This document shows, in pieces, positions 40,965-49,417 of a stretch of 59,440 nt of DNA (positions are counted from its first letter, which is position 1; every line of letters starts with the position of its first letter). The stretch is from NCBI GenBank assembly GCA_045595165.1, contig JAZNZY010000029.1, positions 1 through 59,440 on the forward strand, written 5' to 3'. The notes under the pieces were generated by a model that ran no database searches, was not told the DNA's origin, and saw only the letters and a program-made list of their open reading frames with translations. The position numbers were made by a program, and so were the translations under genes. The stretch comes from SFLA01 sp045595165. GTDB taxonomy: Bacteria > Bacillota > Clostridia > Oscillospirales > CAG-382.

Positions 40965-42685
40965 CTTTCCACCTCCTTGTTTTTGATCTTAAAAGTAATA
41001 CTTTTTATATTTGCCTGCCTTGTTGCGTGGGTTGAGGAAATTATAACATTCGCGGCATTCGCTCTCTTGATTTCCGTTCTGAAGCAAAAGCTGCGCAAAA
41101 GAGTATTATCTCTGTCCACGCTCACCGTCTGGGAGTTCATCGTCTGACCGATCTCGTTGGGATTAGCGGTTACCGTTAGATCCGTGCCGTCATCGTTATC
41201 CGTGTCAACAATCACCCTCAAAAGATCGAATTTGTTTCCCTTGGCGCCGAAATTTCCCGCAGGGGAACACCAGTAAGCGGTGATCACACCTTTTTCATCG
41301 TCGGTAAATTCATCCGAAAAATAGTACAACTCGTTGTCGCCGTTAAGCCAGAACAGCTTTCCGGGTATCTCACAGAATTGCACGGCATCGATCTCATCGT
41401 ATCTGAACCAGACGTTGGCGGAATAATTGTATATATAAAGCCCGTAGGGCGTGGAAAAATACAATTCGTTTGCGGACTGTCTGTCAAACAGACAACATTC
41501 TTTTGCCTTTCCGTTTTTGATTATCCGCTTAACCGTTTCGCATATGGGAGCAGAAAAGCAAACTGCGTTTCTCTCGTCCTGCACGGAAGTGGATATCCAA
41601 CGGTTGAGCCCGTCATCGGAAAGGGTTACGGGAGTGTTGTCTATCACCGCATTACTTCCCGTAATCAGGTTTCCTTTTTCGAAATTAAGGTTGTAAACGG
41701 GGAATGAGGGATAATAATTCCCCAAAGCATCGGTTCTTAATTCACAATAAGAATAATATGCTCTGTCCTCCGTGAAAATGAGCTGTCTGTCGTATTGCTG
41801 TACCATATCGGTAATTGTGGATGACCCGATAACGGTATAATTTGTTTCGGGAAAATATTCTGCGCTTGGAAGTCCGTCCGCCAGTTCGGAATAAAAACGG
41901 TAATTGGGATAATCGGGATTACCGTAAAGGAACACTCTCGTATCGGTATTTCCGCCGAAATTCATACTCTGGGTGCAGTTCGTGATCACCTCGGGTTTAG
42001 CGGTGGATGCTTTTTCCCAGCAGATCTCCACGTTGTTGAGTCCTTTCTTCGGTATTTGTCCTTGGGCGAACGTAACCGTACCGTTTTCCGTATCGGCGGT
42101 CCAATTTTCAACATCATTTCCGTCCACCTTTACCCATTGTACGGAATCTATTTCCTTTTCGCCCAAGGTGTAAAGGGAAGATGTCCCGTCTGCGGAAAAC
42201 TGCATACGCTTTTTTCCCGTAAGCATATTCAGCTTTTCATACAGCGTTCCGCTTCCGTCGGGCAAGCAGGTTACCGCCACCAGGGGGATATAGGGCTTGA
42301 GCAGGGTAAAGATCTCGTTTTCGTATTTGAAAAATCCGGAATTGCACAAAAAATACACGGCGTTTCCGAATCCGAAAATATGGTGGCATACACCTGCGGT
42401 TATATTTACGGTAACGAAAGAATCGGTGTCAAAATCGTATTTATAAATTTTCGGACCTGCGCACACCATAAAATGAAGCACTCCGTTAACGTACCCCCGC
42501 CACATACGGTAAATACTGCCGTTGAAATCGCAGCTCGAAAGCCTGCTGCCAAACCGTTTTTTCAAGCTTCCGTCCCCGCAAACGGTAAAGTTGTTCATAT
42601 CAGGGGAGTATGCAGGGTTATTCGAAAAGGTGTTTCGCTCGTCAAGCCCGCCGAATTTGTTTATTTTCAGTATTCCGTTTGCCAT
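40961..42685 (-). CDS. Podovirus-type tail nozzle/tubular-like protein
   Basis: A 574-residue, nearly all-beta protein. It starts ILKINKFGGLDERNTFSNNPAYSPDMNNF, the way nozzle or tail-tubular proteins of short-tailed phages often begin, and continues with repeated Tyr/Trp-rich strands like propeller blades (IYRMWRGYVNGVLHFMVCAGPKIYKYD; AYWCSPAGNFG). In gp12/gp10-like proteins this domain forms the end of the short tail. The assignment rests on pattern and gene order. The start shares one base with the adaptor stop (TGATG). Intact. Confidence 0.7.
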   Translation of the reverse strand: MANGILKINKFGGLDERNTFSNNPAYSPDMNNFTVCGDGSLKKRFGSRLSSCDFNGSIYRMWRGYVNGVLHFMVCAGPKIYKYDFDTDSFVTVNITAGVCHHIFGFGNAVYFLCNSGFFKYENEIFTLLKPYIPLVAVTCLPDGSGTLYEKLNMLTGKKRMQFSADGTSSLYTLGEKEIDSVQWVKVDGNDVENWTADTENGTVTFAQGQIPKKGLNNVEICWEKASTAKPEVITNCTQSMNFGGNTDTRVFLYGNPDYPNYRFYSELADGLPSAEYFPETNYTVIGSSTITDMVQQYDRQLIFTEDRAYYSYCELRTDALGNYYPSFPVYNLNFEKGNLITGSNAVIDNTPVTLSDDGLNRWISTSVQDERNAVCFSAPICETVKRIIKNGKAKECCLFDRQSANELYFSTPYGLYIYNYSANVWFRYDEIDAVQFCEIPGKLFWLNGDNELYYFSDEFTDDEKGVITAYWCSPAGNFGAKGNKFDLLRVIVDTDNDDGTDLTVTANPNEIGQTMNSQTVSVDRDNTLLRSFCFRTEIKRANAANVIISSTHATRQANIKSITFKIKNKEVER

Positions 42686-43068
42686 CAGTACACCTCGGTT
42701 ATGGGGCGAATGGTTGCTTTGCCGGTTTTTTGCATATTTCTGTAGGCTACACGGTATCTGTTTTCCAAAAGTTGCGATAACGCAGGGTCCTCATCGCCGC
42801 AAAGATATGCCGCCACTCCGAAGGGAAGAACGGAAACCGCCAGATATTCGTTGCAAGGGACGATTTCGCTCAAGCCGGTTATATCGAGGAAAGTGTCATC
42901 GGTGCGGTTTTCAAGAAGATTATTGAGAGGGGCGCACTCCGCAAGGCAGATATTTATTATATTTACTGCCCTTGTTTCCATATCTGCGCAATTTTCCGGC
43001 AACTCGCCGTTGGATTTTCGCAAATTCAAAAGGTCAAGAGCAAATTCCAAAAGCTTTTTTCCTGTCAT
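42685..43068 (-). CDS. Head-tail adaptor (connector) protein
   Basis: A 127-residue helical protein in the position, and of the size, of gp4/gp6-type adaptors that dock under the portal. GKKLLEFALDLLNLRK at the start and LLENRYRVAYRNMQK near the end are typical of small adaptor helices. It is separated from the capsid gene by 143 bases that hold an extra hairpin and two 41-bp elements, the only sizeable gap in the cassette. AGGTG precedes its start. Assignment by size and order. Confidence 0.65.
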   Translation of the reverse strand: MTGKKLLEFALDLLNLRKSNGELPENCADMETRAVNIINICLAECAPLNNLLENRTDDTFLDITGLSEIVPCNEYLAVSVLPFGVAAYLCGDEDPALSQLLENRYRVAYRNMQKTGKATIRPITEVY

Positions 43069-43085
43069 TTTTTCACCTCGTTAGC

Positions 43086-43113
43086 AGGAGCGTGCCCGTA
43101 GGACACGCTCCTT
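43086..43113 (+). terminator. Hairpin in the capsid-adaptor gap
   Basis: Stem AGGAGCGTG / CACGCTCCT with a CCCGTAGGA loop. The T-rich tract lies on the plus-strand side, so as a terminator it would act against antisense transcripts; for the minus-strand operon it is a plain stem-loop. Confidence 0.55.
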
Positions 43114-43118
43114 TATTT

Positions 43119-43201
43119 ATGGGGTCCCCGAGTAGCCGCAAGGCTTCTTGGGGTAAGTTTTATGGGGTCCCCGAGAAGCCGACAGGCTTCTTGGGGTGAT
43201 T
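43119..43201 (+). repeat. Two tandem 41-bp hairpin elements inside the virion operon (copies E1, E2)
   Basis: 43119-43159 (arm change GAGTAGCC, loop GCAA) and 43161-43201 (loop GACA) differ from each other and from the consensus at a few bases. They are the only copies that run opposite to the surrounding genes. Confidence 0.85.
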
Positions 43202-43211
43202 CGTATATTAT

Positions 43212-44045
43212 TTAGGCAATCGCGTTGCCGCCGTCGGTTACGGGTACGTCAACAAGCTCTTCAGGCTTGATAACCTTTGCTCCGAATACGATTCTACCTC
43301 TTACTGCGGAATCAAAGGAATTTTCCAGTCTGTCGATATACTGGATATCCAGCACCTGCTCTGCGTAAGCGATAGCGGAATAAGAACCTGCCATCAGATG
43401 CACGGCGCCGCTTTCGTCTGCAGCAAGCTGGTTGGATACGAAAAGATCACAGCCCAATTCATCGGTGAATCCGATAGTACCGCTGCCGTTTACACCGTTG
43501 TTTATCTGGAACTTAATGCCTGCAAGCATAAGCTTAGTCTTAACGAAGGGAGGTACAACGATCCAGATTCTGCCGTCCTGAACGTTCTTTGTTTCCAACA
43601 TTTCCTTTACTTCGCCGATGAGCTGAAGTACGTTTGCAGGAGTGACGGAAGTGGTTTCATCAAAGTAATTGTCAGCCTGCTCGTAAAGACTGAATACATA
43701 TGCGTCAACCTCTTTCTTAAGGTTGTAGGAGGCGCGCTTCGCCTGGGAATCCTTAAGTCCGAGAGAGCTTCTCAAAGCTTCAAGGTCAGCTACCTTAAAT
43801 GAAAACGCCTTGTCCTGGTCGATCTGCAGCACGGTTGCTGAATCCTGAATATCCTCATAGGTTACGGTGCCCTCGTAATCGTAAACGGTAGGCTCGTTAA
43901 GACCCACGAAGGTAACGCTGTCGCCGCGGTTCTTGATATCACCCACAAAGGATGTGTTGCAGATGCGGTTTGCAAGGAGGTTATCCTCATTTGTGCGCAT
44001 GATCTCTGCGGAAATTACTTTTTCGATACTGTTGTAGTTAGACAT
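43212..44045 (-). CDS. Major capsid protein (HK97 fold)
   Basis: A 277-residue coat protein. The sequence has the N-arm (IEKVISAEIMRTNEDNLLANRI), the spine-helix region (DLEALRSSLGLKDSQAKRASYNLKKEVDAYVFSLYEQAD, about 95-130) and the later strands (GRIWIVVPPFVKTKLMLAGIKF, then GFDTELGCD-like FTDELGCDLFVSNQL) of capsids in clostridial podoviruses. It comes right after the scaffold gene, as expected. A very good ribosome site (AAAGGAGA) fits high output. Full length with no visible damage. Confidence 0.82.
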   Translation of the reverse strand: MSNYNSIEKVISAEIMRTNEDNLLANRICNTSFVGDIKNRGDSVTFVGLNEPTVYDYEGTVTYEDIQDSATVLQIDQDKAFSFKVADLEALRSSLGLKDSQAKRASYNLKKEVDAYVFSLYEQADNYFDETTSVTPANVLQLIGEVKEMLETKNVQDGRIWIVVPPFVKTKLMLAGIKFQINNGVNGSGTIGFTDELGCDLFVSNQLAADESGAVHLMAGSYSAIAYAEQVLDIQYIDRLENSFDSAVRGRIVFGAKVIKPEELVDVPVTDGGNAIA

Positions 44046-44068
44046 AATTTATTTTCTCCTTTTTCTTT

Positions 44069-44506
44069 TTAGATTTTCCAGTTCTTAAGGGAACGGATTA
44101 TGTTTTTAAAATTCTTCTTTACGCTTTCTGCGGACATATCCTCCACCTGTTCGGGAGTGAAGGTCTGTTCAGCATCAGCCTCTTTACCTGCGGGTGCGCT
44201 TCTGCGTTCATTTTCGGAGTTTACATAATGCGCCTTAGCATCCTTTTTGTTTACTCCGCAAATATAAAGTGCATATGCGGCGGGGAGGGATGCGCCCTCT
44301 GCCACCTTTTCCCACACTTCATCGGGAATGTCTATGGGAAGCACCTCGGGAAACAGCTTGCCGAATTCTTCCACGTCCTTGCTTACCGCATCGGATTGCT
44401 TTTTGGTTTTTCTGTCAGCCTTAATAGCTTCGAGCAATTCCTCCGCCGTGGTGTTTTCTTCCTTTGCCATCTCCGAAATAATTGTTAAAATATCCTGTTC
44501 TTTCAT
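44069..44506 (-). CDS. Phage scaffold-like protein
   Basis: A 145-residue acidic, helical protein between the portal and capsid genes, the standard place for the scaffold that shapes the procapsid. It has a charged N-terminal half (MKEQDILTIISEMAKEENTTAEELLEAIKADRK), a short middle domain (LPIDIPDEVWEKVAEG) and a basic C-terminus (KKNFKNIIRSLKNWKI) of the type that binds capsid. The start overlaps the portal stop as ATGA. Family not recognised beyond this pattern. Confidence 0.65.
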   Translation of the reverse strand: MKEQDILTIISEMAKEENTTAEELLEAIKADRKTKKQSDAVSKDVEEFGKLFPEVLPIDIPDEVWEKVAEGASLPAAYALYICGVNKKDAKAHYVNSENERRSAPAGKEADAEQTFTPEQVEDMSAESVKKNFKNIIRSLKNWKI

Positions 44507-46029
44507 AAAACCTCCGTTTGTATGCTTTCTAAAAGCTCTTTCTTTTTTGGAATGATGTTATCGGGTAACCGTTCAAGATATTGCTTGATATTTATAAGTC
44601 CCATCTTAAGAAGATTATCCAGTGTGTTTACTGCCGTCACTTCCGACCACCAGCCCGCGGCACCTACGTCAATATGACATTCTATCAGCGCATCTCTGTA
44701 GCGGGAGAAAGGAAAAACGCTGTATTCCACAGCAGAAACGGGCAAAAGTCTTTCATCGGCGTAGTAAGCAAACATAAAGTCGAGCCATATAAGACCGATA
44801 TCCTCTATAAACTGATATAACGCCCTTCTCACGTTTTCCAAAGGCTGGGACGATGCCTGCTGTAATGCTATGATAGCAGAAGTGTTGTCTGCTTTTTCGC
44901 TGCCCAATGCAGAGTCTGTCGCACCCAGAAAATCTTTGGTATGGGCTATTGCCATGTTTATGACATCCAGCATACCGCTTTGCATACTTCCACTGTTAAG
45001 CACAGAAGCCACGTTTTCAACGGGACCGTTCACAGCAACTGCCTCTCCAACCTTGTTTGACCAATCCTCGATAACCGTAGAATCGTATATTACCTTGGAA
45101 AATGCGGTGTCCATCATATGCTTCATTACCATAGCGTAGCCTTTGTTAATGAATATCTGGTTATCTATAAGACCGGTACCCACGGCGCATCCGTGCCAAC
45201 TGTTTTTTACTCTGGTCCAGCTGTAATACGCCAAGGGGTACAAGGTAAGTCCCGTATCGGTATCCTCGGTAATGACCGTATCTTTAACGGATTTTCTGTA
45301 CATCACCTTGCCCTCATCGTTTTTCCACAGCTTGATCAAGGTAACGCACTTTGTGTTTTCCAGTTCCTTTTCCGACATATCGCCCGCAAACCCGTCGGTA
45401 TCGCTATCGGGAATGATCAAAGCGATTTTATCTTTTGCAAGACCGTTTTTCTCTGCCTGCTTGCGTACCTCGCTTACAAGCTCTCTGCCGGAGATGAGAA
45501 TATAAGGCTGTGACTGCACCGAAACGCTGTTTGGATTACCGAAGAAAACGTTGGTATTGTCAATAAGCACCGTTTTGAAATCTCCCGTGTACGCCTGACC
45601 GGTCTTAACGCCGGGGTCCCAGTATGTGTATGCGAACGCATCTCCGGTAATGGCGGCATCGTAAAGAGAATCAGAGATAAGCTTGTCCATTTTCAGCTTT
45701 TCCCAGCGGTTTTCCGCCGCTTTATTCAAGGTATCGTTTATCTTTTCTTCCTCTTCAGGAGTCTTGGTCGGTACGGGAGAAGCATACCTGAAGCTCATTT
45801 TTACCGAGCTTGAAGCAATATTGGATATGTAGTAATCAATTATCCTTTTAAAGAAATTGAAAACCGGAGTGGGCAATCCGGAAGCGGCTACACCCTGCCA
45901 TTGATCCCCGCGGTAAAACCTTTCGTTGGTGTCTACCTCGTCGTACAGACCGATGGAACGGTTGTATTCCTTGCCTTTTTCATACAGAGCCCATTCTTCT
46001 GTAAAGGCTTTTTGCTTTCTTAAATTCAT
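44503..46029 (-). CDS. Phage portal protein
   Basis: A 508-residue portal, the ring through which DNA enters the head. Features of podovirus portals: an early NERFYRGDQW block (about 36-45), PVFNFFKRIIDYYISNI (about 54-70), DAAITGDAFAYTYWDP (about 122-137), and the long helical C-terminal part with SEKADNTSAIIALQQASSQPLENVRR (about 375-400). It lies eight bases after the TerL gene. The frame is intact and the length normal. Confidence 0.82.
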   Translation of the reverse strand: MNLRKQKAFTEEWALYEKGKEYNRSIGLYDEVDTNERFYRGDQWQGVAASGLPTPVFNFFKRIIDYYISNIASSSVKMSFRYASPVPTKTPEEEEKINDTLNKAAENRWEKLKMDKLISDSLYDAAITGDAFAYTYWDPGVKTGQAYTGDFKTVLIDNTNVFFGNPNSVSVQSQPYILISGRELVSEVRKQAEKNGLAKDKIALIIPDSDTDGFAGDMSEKELENTKCVTLIKLWKNDEGKVMYRKSVKDTVITEDTDTGLTLYPLAYYSWTRVKNSWHGCAVGTGLIDNQIFINKGYAMVMKHMMDTAFSKVIYDSTVIEDWSNKVGEAVAVNGPVENVASVLNSGSMQSGMLDVINMAIAHTKDFLGATDSALGSEKADNTSAIIALQQASSQPLENVRRALYQFIEDIGLIWLDFMFAYYADERLLPVSAVEYSVFPFSRYRDALIECHIDVGAAGWWSEVTAVNTLDNLLKMGLINIKQYLERLPDNIIPKKKELLESIQTEVL

Positions 46030-46037
46030 GTGTTCTC

Positions 46038-47390
46038 CTAATCGTATTGAATAATTCCGTCATAGCCCTTATCTCTTCGCGGTGATTCAAAGGTATACAG
46101 ACTGGTTCGGAATTTCGGTGTGGGTTTTGTGCTTGCCGATGGCTCTCTGGACATAAGGGCATACCGAAGAGCCTCGGGAGCGTGGGTTATTTCGTGGGGA
46201 TGAGATGCCGCATCCTCACGGATCTTATCGTCGAATCTGAGCAGGGGAAGGCATCGTATCAATTCTCCGCATCGGTGTGAAATAGTCAGCCGCGCTTTTC
46301 CTTCGGGGTGGTGAAGGTACTCGCGAACTACCCGCCAACCCGGAATTCTTGCATTATTTGCTTTTATAAGCCCTTTTACACCGTTTGCCGTGAAGATATC
46401 AAACCCGCTTTTACCGCTATCCTGCCTTCTGTTCCACAAGTCGGGGGAGGCAACCGTATAGCGTATCTTTTCGTCATTCGGAGTAAGCCTGCAGATCTCG
46501 GAAGCCGCACGGGAAAGAATGAGTCCCGGAGCATTGAATTCCCGATACACGGTAATATTTCCTTTTCTGTCCGCCGCACACCAAAGACAGCTTGTCATAT
46601 CCAGCCCGTAGTCCAAAGCCCTGAACAAAAGAGCGTTTTTCGGTATAACGGGATCCTGCACAACGTGTATCCTCGGGTCGAATTCGGGGAAAAACGCCCC
46701 CTCGAAAGCATCCCAATCACCGTAAAGCATCGCCCTTTTTCTCGCGTCGGGCAAGGCAGCCAGCGCGCTTATATAATCGGGATCGTTTTCCGTAAGGTAC
46801 TTGTTATCAAACACAAGACTTTGTATAAAACAGTAATCCTTGGGGTTTTCTCCGTCACGGTAAAGCTTGTCGATAAAGAGGCGCTTTACCCAGTCGTGTC
46901 CCACTCCGCCGGGGTTACAGGTAAAATACATTCTCGGTCTGAATTTTTCCTTCATATTTCCGGAATATCGGTTGCATTCCGTAAGACATTGGAACTGGAA
47001 ATAGGTAAAATGAGTTGCCTCCTCCATACCTATAACCTCGTACGCCTGTCCCTGATATTGCAAAACGTCCTGCTCTCCGTCGCAATATCCCAGCTTGATT
47101 CTCGAACCGTTGGGGAAAACAAATTCCTTTTTGGTTTCGCTGTAAACCGCCGTGTCCAAAAGCAGCTTTTGCAGGGGAACGATATGGTTATCCCTTAATT
47201 CTCCCAAGGTGCGTCGCAGCAAAAGTATTTGTATACCCGGGTGCTTTAAGGCAAGCAGTACGAATTTTGTACGCATTGCCCAGCTTTTGCCGCCGCCACG
47301 TGCTCCGCCGTAAGCTGTATATCTGTACTGTGAGCAAAAGAACTCCTCCTGCTTTTTGTTGGGGCAAAGGTTAATTGTCAGTCGCCCCAT
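46038..47390 (-). CDS. Terminase large subunit
   Basis: Packaging motor and nuclease, 450 residues. ATPase: Walker A GGARGGGKS (28-36), Walker B YEVIGMEEA, coupling motif FTCNPGG. Nuclease part: FRALDYGLDMTS, VASPDLWNRR and HAPEALRYALM carry the acidic and His positions expected for the RNase H-like fold. All motifs look intact, so packaging could still work. It overlaps the end of the small-subunit gene by 13 bases and is followed by the portal. Confidence 0.92.
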   Translation of the reverse strand: MGRLTINLCPNKKQEEFFCSQYRYTAYGGARGGGKSWAMRTKFVLLALKHPGIQILLLRRTLGELRDNHIVPLQKLLLDTAVYSETKKEFVFPNGSRIKLGYCDGEQDVLQYQGQAYEVIGMEEATHFTYFQFQCLTECNRYSGNMKEKFRPRMYFTCNPGGVGHDWVKRLFIDKLYRDGENPKDYCFIQSLVFDNKYLTENDPDYISALAALPDARKRAMLYGDWDAFEGAFFPEFDPRIHVVQDPVIPKNALLFRALDYGLDMTSCLWCAADRKGNITVYREFNAPGLILSRAASEICRLTPNDEKIRYTVASPDLWNRRQDSGKSGFDIFTANGVKGLIKANNARIPGWRVVREYLHHPEGKARLTISHRCGELIRCLPLLRFDDKIREDAASHPHEITHAPEALRYALMSREPSASTKPTPKFRTSLYTFESPRRDKGYDGIIQYD

Positions 47391-47788
47391 TTTCCCGAAA
47401 CTCCTTTTAATATCACCGTGCTTTTTTCCGGATTATCGCCTGCATCCGGTTTGTCCTTGTATGAATGGTTGTTTTTCATATCAAATACAAAAACAGCCGC
47501 TGGGATCTTCCCTTTAAAAGCAAGCTGTTTTTTGATAAATGCTATTCTGTTCATTGCCCGTGTAACAGCGGGCGAGTATTTTTTGTCCGACATCATTTCA
47601 AAAATATCGTTTCTGGTGCAGGAGAGAAAATCAGCCAACGCCTCAACGTCCGCCACCTCATCTGTGTGTTCGGGCAGATATTGGGAAAAATAGCTGTTTA
47701 TCCTCTCCGCACACTCTTCAGGGCATGAAAAAACCGCCTTGTAGGGCGGCTTTCGGTTATTAACTTTTTTCTGACTTAACAAAGTCAT
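47378..47788 (-). CDS. Terminase small subunit (DNA-packaging protein)
   Basis: A 136-residue protein from the ATG at 47788, with AAGGAGA upstream. A helical DNA-binding part (DVEALADFLSCTRNDIFEMMSD, about 45-68) is followed by KKQLAFKGKIPAAVFVFDMKNNHSYKDK, the VIFxLKNNxxWKDK signature of clostridial TerS proteins. It selects the DNA to be packaged. Its ATG overlaps the stop of gtrA as ATGA, so it is translated together with a gene normally tied to the cell envelope. An upstream extension of the frame lies within gtrA and is unlikely. Confidence 0.75.
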   Translation of the reverse strand: MTLLSQKKVNNRKPPYKAVFSCPEECAERINSYFSQYLPEHTDEVADVEALADFLSCTRNDIFEMMSDKKYSPAVTRAMNRIAFIKKQLAFKGKIPAAVFVFDMKNNHSYKDKPDAGDNPEKSTVILKGVSGKWGD

Positions 47789-48213
47789 TTTTTCTCCTTG
47801 CTGGTAAAGATGTAAATTTTGCTGGCGATGTAGTTGATTATAAGGCACAAAACAGATGAGATCACCGTGGCGATCATAGAAGAATAGGGGAGGAATGCAA
47901 GCAGTGTGGGTAAAAATGCCATAAAGACCATATCCAGCAGCATCACCGCTATGCGGGTAACAAAGAACAGCACGCTTTCTTTGGAAACCGCTGCCGCCGT
48001 TTTGTTTTTACTGTCAAACACCCATATGCGGTTGGGAATGTATGCAAATGCGATTCCGGCAACGTTTTTTACAATAGTCGACACCGTGTCGTTTAAATCC
48101 AAAAGGTAAAACGCTACCCAAAATGCAACAATGGATACCAACGTCGTTAAACCGCCCACCACAAGGTATTTTCCTTTTTCGGTGCAAAACAGCAAATTGA
48201 ATATCTTTTTCAT
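47785..48213 (-). CDS. GtrA-family membrane protein
   Basis: A 142-residue, four-helix protein of the GtrA family (GKYLVVGGLTTLVSIVAFW; AYIPNRIWVFDSK; LINYIASKIYIFTS). GtrA proteins take part in moving lipid-linked sugars across the membrane for glycosylating envelope polymers; some phages carry one for serotype conversion, and bacteria have their own. From ATG 48213 (GGAGA upstream) the gene ends coupled to TerS. It has the only visible promoter (48288-48293) upstream of the virion cassette. Confidence 0.85.
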   Translation of the reverse strand: MKKIFNLLFCTEKGKYLVVGGLTTLVSIVAFWVAFYLLDLNDTVSTIVKNVAGIAFAYIPNRIWVFDSKNKTAAAVSKESVLFFVTRIAVMLLDMVFMAFLPTLLAFLPYSSMIATVISSVLCLIINYIASKIYIFTSKEKK

Positions 48214-48287
48214 TTTTAAATTTCTCCGTCTGTTGCCCGAAGGCATCTCATTCGGAAAGCACCGCGGGTTCTTCACCTCACGAAATC

Positions 48288-48293
48288 ATTATA
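48288..48293 (-). promoter_or_regulatory. -10 box upstream of gtrA and the virion cassette
   Basis: Minus-strand TATAAT with ATGAAA 17 bases upstream as a poor -35. It is the only candidate start for the whole 39.2-48.2 kb unit. Confidence 0.45.
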
Positions 48294-48385
48294 TCACACA
48301 CTTTTCCGAATTTCATCTCAATTTTGTCCCAACTTTTTATTGCACCCTGCACAAAAACGGGGTATACCGATTGTGCAAAGCGCTG

Positions 48386-49417
48386 TCAAGCAAGTATATC
48401 GCCTATAATTGCATTGGATATCCAGAATCCGTCTTCCGTCAGTTTCAGATTTCCGTTTTCGTATTTCGCATATCCTGCGTCAATATATTTTTTAATCTTG
48501 CTTGCCATTTTCTCGTCCGCTTCAATACCTTCGGCAAGACGAAGTCCCAGCATTATTTTTTCTTCCTTTTCGTCCTCTTCGGTTATTTGCTCCATATATC
48601 CCGTGTAATTGAATCGGTAGCCTGCGGCATAACTGTGGCTTCCGTGTCCGCAACCGATATATTCGCCGCCCTTCCAATAATTAATATTGTGGCGGGATTC
48701 CTTTCCGGGAAGACAGTAGTTAGACACCTCGTAATGAATGTACCCCGCTTCCTTAAGCATATGGCATATAAGCTTGTACATAGCGTATTCGGTGTTTTCG
48801 TCTGCCTTTTGTACGTTATTGGCATAGAAGAATGTGCCGTGCTCAATGGATAGGGGATACAGCGATATATGGTCGGGCTGTAATTCAAGCATTTTCCGCA
48901 CGTCAGCTTCAACCATCCCGGGCGTCTGGTTCGGTAAAGCAAACATAAGGTCGCAGGAAATATTGTCAAATCCCGCTTTTCTGCCCTCCTTAAACACCTT
49001 TACGGCATCCTCGGCATCGTGAATACGTCCCAATTCCTTCAGAGATTCGTCATTCAATGATTGAACTCCGATAGAAAGACGGTTAAAGCCCGCTTCCCTC
49101 ATTTGCTTTAAAAACTCGTAATTTACCGTTTTCGGGTTGACTTCGCAGGTTATTTCGGCACCAAGGGGAATTTGGAAAACCTCACGGGCATACTGCAAAA
49201 GCCCCGTAAGTCTGCTAATGCCGATCACGGGAGGAGTTCCTCCGCCGAAATATACCGTTTCCGCCACGGGACGCAGATGGGATGCATATAGCATATCCGT
49301 CTTTACTCTCTGGTATTCGAAATCCAGTTCGTCGTCGTCAAATCTGTCGGAAGAAACGAAGGCGCAATAAGGGCATTTGTTAAGGCAAAAGGGAATATGA
49401 ACGTAAATACTACTCAT
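48386..49417 (-). CDS. hemW: HemW-like radical SAM protein (heme chaperone)
   Basis: A 343-residue radical-SAM protein. MSSIYVHIPFCLNKCPYC starts with the CX3CX2C cluster (Cys 11, 15, 18), followed by YFGGGTPP and the EVNPKT block typical of HemW/HemN-like proteins. HemW inserts heme into respiratory enzymes; it is often misnamed coproporphyrinogen dehydrogenase. The start at 49417 lies inside the end of lepA (eight-base overlap), the usual lepA-hemW pairing in Firmicutes. A longer frame upstream lies inside lepA and is rejected. Confidence 0.92.
   Translation of the reverse strand: MSSIYVHIPFCLNKCPYCAFVSSDRFDDDELDFEYQRVKTDMLYASHLRPVAETVYFGGGTPPVIGISRLTGLLQYAREVFQIPLGAEITCEVNPKTVNYEFLKQMREAGFNRLSIGVQSLNDESLKELGRIHDAEDAVKVFKEGRKAGFDNISCDLMFALPNQTPGMVEADVRKMLELQPDHISLYPLSIEHGTFFYANNVQKADENTEYAMYKLICHMLKEAGYIHYEVSNYCLPGKESRHNINYWKGGEYIGCGHGSHSYAAGYRFNYTGYMEQITEEDEKEEKIMLGLRLAEGIEADEKMASKIKKYIDAGYAKYENGNLKLTEDGFWISNAIIGDILA

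Noticed and set aside
39216..48213. Complete prophage with att sites
   Set aside because: I looked for an integrase, a tRNA target and matching direct repeats at the two ends and found none; the element copies at the right end have no partner near gtrA.
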